A stretch of DNA of 64,000 bases from Phlebopus portentosus (Eukaryota > Basidiomycota > Agaricomycetes > Boletales > Boletinellaceae): assembly GCA_037892935.1 (NCBI GenBank), contig JAYXKI010000013.1, positions 1 through 64,000 on the forward strand, read 5' to 3'. Under the pieces are notes generated by a model. The model worked only from the letters and a program-made list of their open reading frames with translations. It did no database searches and was not told the DNA's origin. The translations under genes and the position numbers were made by a program. Positions 1 through 9,797 of this stretch are shown here, in pieces. Numbering within the stretch: position 1 is the first letter of the stretch; each line of letters opens with the position of its first letter.

Positions 1-108
1 CCTAAGCCTAACCCTAAGCCTAACCCTAAGCCTAACCCTAAGCCTAACCCTAAGCCTAACCCTAAGCCTAACCCTAAGCCTAACCCTAAGCCTAACCCTA
101 AGCCTAAG
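1..108. repeat. Telomere array, alternating TTAGGC/TTAGGG (C-strand shown)
   Basis: Nine units of a 12-bp repeat, CCTAAGCCTAAC, run from the first base; the last unit ends in CCTAAG instead of CCTAAC. On the complementary strand this reads TTAGGC TTAGGG in strict alternation. The C-rich strand at the 5' end and the unique sequence that follows identify it as a left chromosome end. Most Agaricomycetes that I know of carry plain TTAGGG, so the regular two-hexamer alternation is unusual. The array is cut by the start of the assembly, so its true length is unknown. Confidence 0.95.
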
Positions 109-146
109 ATTACGTAATATGATTATAAATATGCTTACGTAATCTT
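106..146. repeat. Perfect 12-bp inverted repeat at telomere junction
   Basis: AAGATTACGTAA at 106-117 is the exact reverse complement of TTACGTAATCTT at 135-146, with a 17-bp AT-rich spacer. The left arm overlaps the last telomeric bases. It may be a binding site or a scar of telomere healing; nothing in the sequence decides between these. Confidence 0.7.
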
Positions 147-611
147 TGGGTTTGCTTTGTCATCTTGCTTCCTGATTAAGTAATTATTCTATATTGCTTA
201 AATATATATATATATATATATATACTTTCATTTCTTTTTTGGGGTTACACTTTCTTTAATAATATTAAATATATTATAAGTCATATTTTACTCTATTTTA
301 TATATCTCTAGTTTTTATCTTATCTAAATTTTACTCCTCTAGGCATCACTCTAGTTCTTATATTATATAATATAAATGTAATTAAATTTAAAACAGCTTA
401 TATTTTATACACTATGTACAAATATGTATTTTTTAATTTGCTACTTAATTAAGCCATTATATAAAGTCAGACAGCTACTGTTGTACTCACAGAATTATTC
501 TGCACAAAAAAGGTATATAAACTGTCACATGTCACACTTGGTCACCTTAGCTGCTTGTCACACCTGATAAAACTGATGTGGGAAAAATAGAATCTGCGGT
601 CAGAATCTCTC
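147..611. other. AT-rich subtelomeric stretch without genes
   Basis: This stretch is strongly AT-rich, with a pure AT dinucleotide run at about 202-224. I see no open frame with recognisable homology. Base composition changes to normal coding-like values near 600, where the CSE1 relics begin. Confidence 0.6.
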
Positions 612-2644
612 GAGTCAGATAATTGTAAAGGCGGCATCTGTACGCAAGAAAGCTTTTAGGAGGTGATCAAGGCCAAGAATACTTCCTTTCTGCGCCTAGC
701 TTGACGGTTGAAAAAGAAATGGTAAAAGCAACTGGTAATCGGCAGGAATTTCTCCACAATGTAGTTCCAGCATCTGCGAGATAATTTAGAAGTGGATTCT
801 ATCCGAGTAGTCAGTATGTGGCTAGGAAAATTGTAGGGGGTGTAGATAACTAACGGTCGATGTCCTGGTGTAAGATAATTGTGAACGGTCCGAAACAATG
901 TTCCTCAAAGGTCGAAACCGACTCCGGAGACGTTGCGACGGTAAACCTACACACAGGTCTAGTATGATTTTTTACACGTATCTCATTAGAGCAGATATGC
1001 TTTCAAATATATACTGGTCAAATTTTCGATTGCTCGGAATCTTCGCGATTGCTCCAAGAGCGCCAATCAAACATTTTTGCAGAAGATTTTGATAGGTTGC
1101 GACGAGCGTCGTATGGGCAATGAGTATGACACCTACACGGAGTGATTCAGATAAAGCCCAGAGGATAAAAGTCGCATATGCACATTTCGTCAAGTGGTCA
1201 TTTTAGCGACCCACCTAAACCCGACTCTAGAAAGTACAGCATTTAGAATTTCAGGAGCAACTTCGCGAGTGTCTTCTTGATTAGACCTAGAATAACGTTG
1301 AGCCGAGATGCAGCGATGGCAAGCGGAGCTTCTTACAGTAATTGGGAGTTGCACTTGATGACGAGGATCCGTTCGATAGTTGTCGCGGCGTACGTATAAG
1401 TGACGCAATTGGAAGGACCGAGATGACACGGGAGGAGCGGAAGGACGGAAACAAGCTGTTCCTTTGTGAGTTGCAATGATGCCTTCAATGAGATTCCTCA
1501 AAGGTCAAGAGGTGTATAATAAACCTGTTTGGTTTCGGAAAGAGTACAGGAAGCGAATCGAATCAACTTGAAGGATCGGATGCACAGCGCCGGAATCGGC
1601 TTGTAGGTCCTGGAATACGTTTACGACGTCAACCAGAGCATTTGTGCTCGTCACTCCTTGCTGCGAGGTGATTAAAAAATGGGGTGGCAGGTCGACAGAA
1701 TAAAGCATCTTACCTGAGCGGTAGCTCCAAGCGTTGCGGCAAAATATACACTCTGGTCTTTCCGCTTCTGACTATCTTCACCTCGCAGATCGCACGCGTA
1801 CTCCCGTAGGCCTAATCCGATCCATCTGACAACAATTTCTGTCGTAACTGCCTCATATCTGCTCTCAACAAGGGCGCGCAGAACATCTGCAGCGGCTTGG
1901 TACCGTGACATTCCTTCTGTAGTCAAACCGCCAGCAATCGCAACCGAACTTGCACTAGCAAATGAGAGATCGAGACGCACATATTCGAGAGGGTCGTCTT
2001 CAAACCGCTCTACTTCATAAGTCCTCAGCCACATATTGAGTACGACAACGCCTTCAACAAGGCCGTCGACAGTCTCTCGGCTCTCGAAAATCTCTCGATC
2101 ATTCCCAGAGCGGATAGTCGTACTAAGAAAACGGAGTGATTGGCTTACAAGGCCTCATAGGCGACCCCAGACCGCTGACCACCGCTCGACTGAATTTGAG
2201 CTAATAAGCAGCTCCGGATACCGATGAGTATACGCTTCAGCGAGCTCAAAAATAGCGGTCTTTATTCGAGAAGAAACGCTAGCCATTGGTTCGTCCGGAT
2301 CAGTTTGCAGCTCAAGGGGGTCCCACAAAAGAAACCGGATAAACATCCCGTTTTCTGCGCCGAAGAACTCGGTGTGAGCGTCCTCAAGCGTCCTGGCACA
2401 CAAGGTCAGAGAAAATATTGAGGAGGACGACCATTGCTTGTGCAACAGTCTCCGCGTCTTTGTTTGGAGACAATGGACTGTTGAGGAGCATCCCTGCAGT
2501 GTAACGGAGAGCTTGTAGGAACGGTTCTGCGAACTGGGCCGGGACGAAGTTGATGACTGTACATAACTCGTCAGTGCGCATCTCAGACCACCATCGTCCA
2601 AATATAGAGTTCGCAGTTTCAAGAATTGAGAGATTGATTGCGTA
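612..2644 (-). pseudogene. CSE1/exportin-2 pseudogene fragment, copy B
   Basis: Conceptual translation of the minus strand gives successive blocks of the importin-alpha re-exporter CSE1 (CAS, exportin-2), in the correct order but broken. Near 2640 is the block around SILETANSIFGRW. Near 2340 is WDPLELQTDPDEP. Near 2000 is VERFEDDPLEYVRLDLS, and near 1590 AVHPILQVDSIRFLYSFRNQ. Near 1400 is VTYTYAATTIERIL, near 1240 APEILNAVLSRV, and near 1010 KFDQYIFESISALMRYV. Near 870 is FGPFTIILHQDID and near 650 LLKAFLRTDA. Some intron positions still carry GT/AG. A frameshift after DLVCQD (about 2395) and several in-frame stops preclude a functional protein. By comparison with CSE1 of about 960-980 aa, roughly residues 100-600 are represented, and both ends are missing. 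Confidence 0.88.
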
Positions 2645-3813
2645 TGACGCAATCGGAAGAACCGAGATGGCGCAGGAGGAGTGGAAGAACTGAAACAAGC
2701 TGTTCCTTTGTGAGCTGCAATGATGCCATCGATGAGACTCTTCAAAGGTCAAGAGGAGTATAATAAACCTGCCTAGTTTCGGAAAGAGTGCAGGAAGCAA
2801 ATTGAATGGACTTGAAGGATCGGATGCACGGCGCCGGAATCGGCTTGTAGGTCCTGAACACGTTTACGACATCAGCCAGAGCATTTGTGCTCGTCACTCC
2901 TTGCTACCAGATGATATAAGACTGAGAGAGCCAGGTCGACAGAATAGAGCACCTTACCTTACCTGAGCGGTAGCTCCGAGGGTCGCGACAGCAGTGAGAA
3001 GATATACACTCCGGTCTTCCCGCTTCCAGCTATCTTCACCTCGTGGATCGGAAGCGTACTCCTGTAAGCTTAATACGATCCATCTGACAACAATTTCTGT
3101 CGTAATGCCACATACCCGCTTGCAATAAGGGCACGCAGAACATCTGCGGCGGCTTGGTGCCGTGGCGTCGCGATTGCACCAAGAATACCAATCAAACCTC
3201 GCAGAAGATTTTGATAGGTGGGGACGGGCATCGTACGAGCAGCAAGTATGACACGCTTGACACCTACACGGAGTAGTTCACGCAGAACATCTACAGCATC
3301 TTCGCGCCGTGTCATTCCTTCTGCAGTCAAACCGTTAGCAATCGCAACCAATCTTGCACTAGCAAATGAGAGATCGAGACGCACATGTCCGAGAGGGTCG
3401 TCTTCAAACTGCTCTACTTCGTGCGTCCTCAGCGACACATTAGGTATGACAACGCCTTCAACAAGGCCACCAACGGTCACTCGGCTCTCGATAATTCCCA
3501 GAGCAGATAGCCGTGCTGAGAAAACGGAGTGACTTGCTTACGAGGCCATCATAGGCGACCCCGGACCGACCATTGCTTGTGCAACAGTTTCCGCGTCTTT
3601 CTTTGGAGGCAACGGACTGTCGAGGAGCATCCCTGCGGTGTAACGGAGAACTTTTAGGAACAGTTCTGCGAACTGGGCCAGGACGAAGTTGAGGACTGTG
3701 AATAACTCGTTAGTGCACATCTCAGAACGCCATCGTCCAAATATAGAGTGCATAGTTTCAAGAACTGAGAGATCGATTGCGTATGCATCCGGTGCAGGAT
3801 TCAGCGCGTTCAC
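2645..3813 (-). pseudogene. CSE1/exportin-2 pseudogene fragment, copy A (chimeric)
   Basis: A second, shorter CSE1 relic lies directly upstream, in minus-strand order, of copy B. It starts at the same protein position (around SVLETMHSIFGRWRSEM at 3750) and includes EVEQFEDDPLGHVRLDLS near 3410. It ends in the equivalent of the VTYTYA block near 2650, where it fuses to the beginning of copy B. At about 3165-3290 it contains a misplaced piece (PTYQNLLRGLIGILGAIAT) that belongs some 150 residues further on in the protein. It is flanked on both sides by related VDVLRELL and ADVLRALI sequences, so the copy is an internal chimera as well as a truncation. No continuous reading frame survives. Confidence 0.85.
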
Positions 3814-3834
3814 GAGTTCCTTAGCTCAAGCATG

Positions 3835-3975
3835 CAACCCATAACTGAGTCTGGCATGCCATCACTGCTCAAGAAGCCAAACAAACATCGTCGCTGGAAG
3901 ATTCAAAGGTGGATTGAGATAGCGGGACGTAAATCTTGCCTTCTCGGCGAGATAGTCTTTGAGAATCCTCATTGC
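3835..3975. repeat. Dispersed repeat fragment R2, left copy
   Basis: Read on the minus strand, this stretch aligns with 63703-63845 on the plus strand. The shared core is a long match around GACTATCTCGCCGAGAAGGC, with small indels and clear divergence (by eye roughly 80% identity). In one frame it would encode RILKDYLAEKARF, which looks protein-derived, but I do not recognise the family and a stop interrupts it. It abuts the CSE1 relic on one side and repeat R1 on the other. Confidence 0.7.
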
Positions 3976-4000
3976 CGCAACTCGGAGCGCAGTGACATGC

Positions 4001-4130
4001 CACCTGGGGCAAAACCCTTTTTCCGAGCCTCAAAAACTTGATCCGGAACTGGAATCCAGCCAATCAGAGGCGAGCTTTCCAATTCTGTTTCCTATTTAAG
4101 CGGCTCAGAAGCAGAATTCTGCCCGCTGTG
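4001..4130 (+). repeat. Dispersed 130-bp repeat R1, left copy (promoter-like)
   Basis: This 130-bp block is the reverse complement of 54189-54318 with only two mismatches and no gaps. Read on the plus strand it contains a CCAATCAG box at about 4060 and a TATTTAAG box at about 4093, spaced like a pol II promoter, as in an LTR or a mobile promoter fragment. The similarity stops abruptly on both sides, so what remains is either a short element or a conserved core of a longer decayed one. No target-site duplication is visible. Confidence 0.8.
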
Positions 4131-4714
4131 ATGTGACATGGTCAGAATGATGGTCAGAATGTAAGACGGAGGCAGTTACATAATCATAGGACCCTGTGGT
4201 GACTGACTGAGCGAGCTAATTGTATTTGTAATCTCAGACCGGTCGTAATCCTCTGCTGGCGAGGCAGCTCGTATTATAAGAGCAAAAGGTTTCCAGCTTC
4301 GTTCAGACTTGTGCCGCAAACGAAACCTAACGTTGCAGAGGCTCATGGTTATTGCAAAGAGGCTGAAACTTGTTTATGCCCAGGTGAATGGCAGAATAAG
4401 TATTGAAATAGGAAACATACTCGAACTTGTGGTAGGGTGACCGTGGAACAACTTGTTGAAAAGGGACGTAGTGAAAGGCAGCAATAGTAGTACATCCATG
4501 CTAGTGGAAAAAAAAAAACAAGAAAAAATAAGTTATGTCGCGAGCCGAGGAACGAAATATGGGTGGTCTTTGTTCGGCATCCACATCGACATCACTTCTT
4601 CTAGACCGCCCAACCAATCTGTGTCCGGCTTGCGTTCGCTGCAGCGCCTCTGGAATCAGGACCTGAACCGCCGCTTTCTTGTATTCGGTCCAGAAAATCT
4701 ATAAGGAGCCATTT
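4131..4714. other. Intergenic, no gene recognised
   Basis: Between the subtelomeric repeats and the first intact gene there is no open frame with recognisable similarity. A poly-A run at about 4508-4525 is the only conspicuous feature. Confidence 0.5.
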
Positions 4715-7700
4715 TCATGTCAGCAAAATGTCTGGCAAAAATTGATAACTACGCGGGATATGCTCACCGATGGGAGAAGTAAACGTTCTCACGAGCGGAT
4801 TCACCTGAGACGCCCGCGTCGATGAGTTCAGACGCGAAAGATTTGCTGCTGTCAGGCCGAGTACCCGGCCGCCAGGTAACGATACCACGTTCCTCTCTAG
4901 GTCTGTTCCATAAGAGTGATCTGCGACATTGGCCGTGGTCATCCTAGAACGAGGTGATGTGTAATTGAATCCGTGCCCCCCACTTGCTGGTTGTAGCGTG
5001 TCGTACTGCAGCGCAACGGTGACGGGTGGGGCATCACTTTGCTCACGCATGTACGTTGGACGAGTAGCCGATGTGGTTTCTTGTAGGTCGACGGGTGCAG
5101 GTGCCGACGCGAACGGGTGGGACCGCAAGCCTGTAGCGATGTTAGCGCCGATTGCCATCTTTTTATTGTCTTTTTGCTTCGCGTTCTGCTCTTGCATTTG
5201 CATAGGGACGATCAATGGATCCTGCGGAGGGGAGTATGCAGGCGCTGCACCCAATGGATCGCCTACCGGCGGTGTCGGCAAAGCTCGGCGAGTCGCAAGC
5301 GTAGCGGTCGTACTCAGGGACAGAGATTTCTTTATCGGCCTTGGGCCATAGATATGACCTTGAGCCGTCGGTACATTCTTTATCCCTGTAGCGTGAGAAT
5401 ACGGAGGTACTGAGGACGATGGAGGAGGGGAGTCGAGTGCAAAGGCCGGTACGTCGCCATCTTCCTGAGTCTGGCTCATTTCCCTTCCGTCACCGAAAGA
5501 TTGCATTCCGGCCGGACCGTATCCGAAGCGGGTTGCATTCTCTCCTTCGTTATTCTCAGCGTCCGGATGTTCTTCACCAGAGATGGCTCCTATACCTGCA
5601 CCTGCTTCATAAGCGGCTTCAAGGATCTCTACAGATACGGCGCCGATGGGTCCTCCGCCCATTTCTTGCTCGTACATTCTGCGCGCCCGTAATACGGGCG
5701 AGTTTGTCAGCAAGTAGGTTCCCTTTCTCTCCAAATCCGCACCGGTACCCTCTTCGGATATGGCCGCATTACTCCCGCTCCTCTGCCGCGCAGCGGAACG
5801 AGCGCTTGGCGTCGTTCGACGAGTCACAGTATTTTTCTCATCTTTCGCATTTTGCTCCCCACGAGTCAGTGACAGAATCCCAGGGGTCAGAGAAATGCCG
5901 CTGCTTCCCTCTGGATCTGTGTGCCTTCGTCTCCGAAGCGAGAGACGCATGAGCCGCCTTGTCAGGACATGCTGTAACTCAGTTCCCATCTTCCTCGTGC
6001 CTCTTGCGATACGTCGCTCACGTTCTCTTAGTTTCGAGCTGAGTCCCTCCCTTACGAGCCCTGTGTCCATTCGTCGTTCTGTTCGTTCAAACTTCACAAA
6101 GTCGTCTTCATATTGATCATTCCCCGAGAATTTGTGCGTGTTGAACGATGCTGATTTATCGATAGATGCAGGCTCAAACTCGTGACGATCGTCATCTCCA
6201 TACTGCGAGTATGCAGGCTGGGGCTCGTGCGACTGACGCGAAGACATGGACAGCACGGAACGTCGGTGCGACAACTCCTTGGCATGATACTCTGCTTCGT
6301 ATGATCGCGGAAAGAATATCTTGCATAGCTTTTGAACGCCGCAAAAGCGAGCCGCTGAAAATGTGCACTTACAAGTAGTGTGCAAACAGATGAAAATACA
6401 CATCCCAAGGCAGCGATGGTACTGAGTAAGTCCGTCCAGAAGCTGTCCGAAGGTACAGGCTTTAGTTTGTAACGTTCTGAGAAGATCTAGGAACGATAGT
6501 CTTACAGGGATTCGTTAAGTTCGTGATTATGCGGTTTCAAGCCATCCACACCAAGCGACAATAAAGGTACTTGCATGAGGAAACGAAATATGATACGAAT
6601 CACCTATCAAAACAATTACATTGTTTGCACGGAGCTTCGGGAGATTGCCGAAAACTTACGTTCAGTTCATAAAATTTCCTCAGCCGGACGATTATTGAAG
6701 GGTCGACACCTTCCGCTTTCTGTGCGGAAAATGAGGAAAACATCCGGTGAGTGAGGAATCGTTGATTGAGCGATAATGCAGTACGCACCACTTTTCGGAT
6801 GAATCCAGGGAAACGAAACAGTATTGGAATGAATGCAAGCGTGAGGATAAGATCGCCAACACTGCCTGAGGTGAACATCCGTGCTTCGCACTGTAAGCCA
6901 TTATTAGTCAGTATGTTCTTGATCGCCCAGAGGTCATACATACACCAAGAGGATTATCCCGGTATGCGATTGTTACCACCGGCACGTAGGTCATTGCAGC
7001 GATGGAACCTAAGATCCATATTCGGAAATACGGGCTGTGGAACCAATCTGGTTGCGCTGGACCGGCAGTAATGAGGAAGTACCAGAAGCAGAGTTCTAAA
7101 ATTACGCAGTGTCGGAACAGGAAAGGGATGTCCGTTAAAAGGGGAAAAAGGCGGGCGAATATGCGAATATGTACCTTCAAGGTGTGTCACCCTGCGTCCA
7201 AAGTGAAGCCAAGTAAGCAAGGTTATAATTAGGGCAGAATTCGAACAAACACACATTTCAAAAGACCACGCAAATGAGAAGACCATCATAAGTGGGAAGA
7301 TAGCATCGCGGTATCCCTTGTTCCACAATGTGTATGGTTTCGGCGTGACTAAATCACATCAGGATAGTTCCGGAGACGAACAAAGGATCATAATTGGAAC
7401 ACATACTTGTACCTCCGACGTCAACGAAGCCTTCCTTATATTTTATAAACGTGAACCCGAAGGAATATATCATTATTAGGGGTATTGTTATTAGATAGGT
7501 GTAAGTCATGATTCGCTTGAAAGCACCCGAGTAGGGAGCGTTGGACCATCTGAGAAAGTAAGCGTCGATGATAAGTTACCATTCGTACCAGTCCAATTTG
7601 GCAAAGCATGTGGACACGCACTTTAGGCACTTGAATTTGTCAAATCGCCAAAGATGGCCTAGGAGGAAGGCGCCGAGCTGTGCATGGCCAATCGACAATG

Positions 7701-7779
7701 AACGAATCCAGTTTTCGGTGCAAGGAAGAGCGGATCGAAGGACGTAGGCGCCAGATTCAACGACGTGCGAAGGGTGCAT
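4715..7779 (-). CDS. Multi-pass membrane protein, basidiomycete family of unknown function
   Basis: This is a multi-exon minus-strand gene. Exons near 7779-7630 encode MHPSHVVESGAYVLRSALPC and HLWRFDKFKCLK. Further exons encode hydrophobic segments (GDLILTLAFIPILFRFPGF near 6860) and VRLRKFYELNV. Next come an exon near 6600-6510, one around TIAALGCVFSSVCTLL near 6400, and IFFPRSYEAEYHAKELSHRR near 6330. After the last membrane segment comes a long polar C-terminal tail of about 500 residues, rich in Ser, Arg and Pro and presumably cytosolic. The overall layout resembles receptor-like proteins with several transmembrane helices, but I know no assigned function. An upstream ATG at 7900 opens a short frame ending at a good donor (7846). 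I see no AG acceptor before the next exon, so I prefer the start at 7779. Exon limits in the middle are approximate. Confidence 0.7.
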
Positions 7780-8485
7780 CAATGCCGATCAGCAGAATCA
7801 GTCAGTCAAAGGAAGAGTAATAGGACACGGATCGAAATGCACGTACGCTGAAGGATAGGACAGACCAGACTGCGAAAGTGGTAGGGGATGTATGCGTCAT
7901 GTCTGGGTTAGTCCAAGCTCCAGATGCTGTATGAGAATAAGATCCCGTGTGAAAGAGAGTGGTGCGTGATGTTTGATCGCCACCTAGGTACCGAGAAGAA
8001 AGAGCGTGCGCGGGGAGAAGCTGGGAGAGCGCGAAAAAGGTGCTTCCTACGGTCGTGAACGTCGGGGGGGAGAAGTGAAATCGTACGATGGGGTTTGCCT
8101 CGGCGTCGAAGGGGATGAAGAGAAGGACGGACTTATTGCCAACTGGAGCAAGCGGACGAAGGGACAGACCTGCGCAAGTAAATTGAAACCGAAACCGGGA
8201 TCAAAGCCATTGATGGCTCGGCCTCAAGCACATGCTTGCATCCCCTAACGTGACCACGCAAATCTGACGGGTAGTCAATTTCTTACTGGCGGTAATCTCG
8301 TATTCTAACTGCTGGGCCAAGAGTGTTGAACACTGAAATATGAGATGCTGTGTCGAGTAAAACGAAGTGAAACCAAGCGAATCGTCATTACCCGAACAGG
8401 AAAGCCTTCGAAGTGCCGATCGATCGGCAGAAAATTTTTGTCCATTCTTTCTTCATCACGCTTCATCATTCCCCTCAAACCCGGA
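7780..8485. other. Divergent intergenic region
   Basis: This is the shared upstream region of the membrane-protein gene (-) and the ankyrin gene (+). Purine-rich open frames on the plus strand near 8006-8248 show no similarity to anything I know and are probably chance. Confidence 0.5.
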
Positions 8486-9274
8486 ATGACCACCATATCT
8501 GATCTTGAAATTGAGCGTTTCCCCTCAGGTTACAGTTCACTTCTGCGTCAGCTTCCGGTAGAAGATGATTCCCGATTGCGATTGCCACCCTCGCCATCGC
8601 CATCTCCAGACGACATTGACGAGCTGTTATTAGACTGCCGCTATGGTGATTTGGACTGCGCGCGCAGCTTTGTCGAGAGATATGGTGCAGAGGCCCTCCT
8701 GCGGGCGCACGATGAACGAGGGAATACTGCACTCCATATGTGCGTAGCAAATGGACACCACGGTACGTACATCGTTCCACTCTGGTACAGTCAGCTCGAT
8801 TCTAACTGAACTTCTTTCGAAGAAATCCTCGCATACCTTCTGTCCCTATCCAAGCTCCCTGTATCGCTCCTCACATCCCCGAATGACGCTGGCAACACCC
8901 CGCTCCACTGGGCTTGTCTTAATGGACACTTGGAGTGCGTCAAGCGTCTTGTCACCTTCAAACCCGATCCCATCAAGGCAGAGGAATCGGTGGCATTGGG
9001 TACAGCTCTGGTTTTGGTGCGCAATCGTGCAGGCCAGACGCCACTCGGTGAAGCTGAGAGGGCAGGATGGGAGGAAGGCGCTCGTTGGCTTGTGAGTGTT
9101 ATGGATCTGCAGGTTATTTCCGAAACATCCGTCGAAGATGAAGCTAGCGCCGAAGACATCGAAGGCGTTGGTGAGGCAGATACTACAACCTGTCAGGACG
9201 GTGAGAAGGAGAGGGAGGAGATTGAAATAGGTCTGGCACGACTGGACGTCTCGGAGGATACCCCTGCTCGATGA
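8486..9274 (+). CDS. Yar1-like ankyrin-repeat protein (Rps3 chaperone family)
   Basis: There are two exons, 8486-8762 and 8823-9274, giving 242 aa. The intron is GT-AG with a CTAAC branch site. An N-terminal helix-like part with DELLLDCRYGDLDCARSFVE is followed by two ankyrin repeats, GNTALHMCVANGH and GNTPLHWACLNGHLECVKRL. After these come a partial repeat, NRAGQTPLGEAERAG, and an acidic tail ending EIEIGLARLDVSED. This order (helical lead, two canonical repeats with TALH and TPLHWA cores, acidic tail with a short amphipathic end) matches yeast Yar1, about 200 aa, which protects ribosomal protein S3 before 40S assembly. Orthology is inferred from architecture; a generic ankyrin protein is the alternative. 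The start is the ATG beginning MTTISDLE, because upstream in-frame sequence looks non-coding. Confidence 0.75.
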
Positions 9275-9797
9275 TTTCAAGCTTCCGTGTATCGATTTTT
9301 CTTCATGCTTTAGGAAAAGTTTATTATATCTCGATTAAACATTCAAGCTGGTACGCTAATCCCTGACATCTGACTACTGACACTGAACAAGATCTCGCTA
9401 TCCCACCCAACGCCAATGTATCCTCTAGCTTTCACCCGCTGTATTCGTCCTCTGTGTTCCAACTGATCGTATAACACAAAATACATGTATTATCACAGTA
9501 TACACGACGCGAAGAATAGCACAACAAAACTAGGACGTACATGCGGATCGCATACAGAGCAAAATGCAGGCGCAAGTAGAGAACAGAAGTGTCTAACTAA
9601 GAAAGAAATTGTATCTGTCTATCGGATGATCATCAAGAAATGAGCATGAAAGGAGCAAGCGGATCACGAAAGGAAGTGCATTGCAAGAAAGAAACGTGTC
9701 CGAGTCCGTTTTACTGACTGACTGAAGAGCTGTTTATTTATTTACAATCCATTCCTCGACCAGAAGCTGGTCCTCTGATCGTGTCCCTGCACGTGAC
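9275..9797. other. Convergent intergenic region
   Basis: This is the 3' flank of two convergent genes. I see no further coding signal. It is AT-richer than the flanking exons and probably carries both 3' untranslated regions. Confidence 0.5.

Noticed and set aside
1..108. CRISPR-like direct repeats at the window start
   Set aside because: The unit is an uninterrupted telomeric hexamer pair with no spacers, in a eukaryotic genome.
7847..7900. Upstream exon MTHTSPTTFAVWSVLSFS for the membrane-protein gene
   Set aside because: The donor is good but no AG acceptor lies before the next coding block, so the downstream ATG at 7779 was preferred; not fully excluded.
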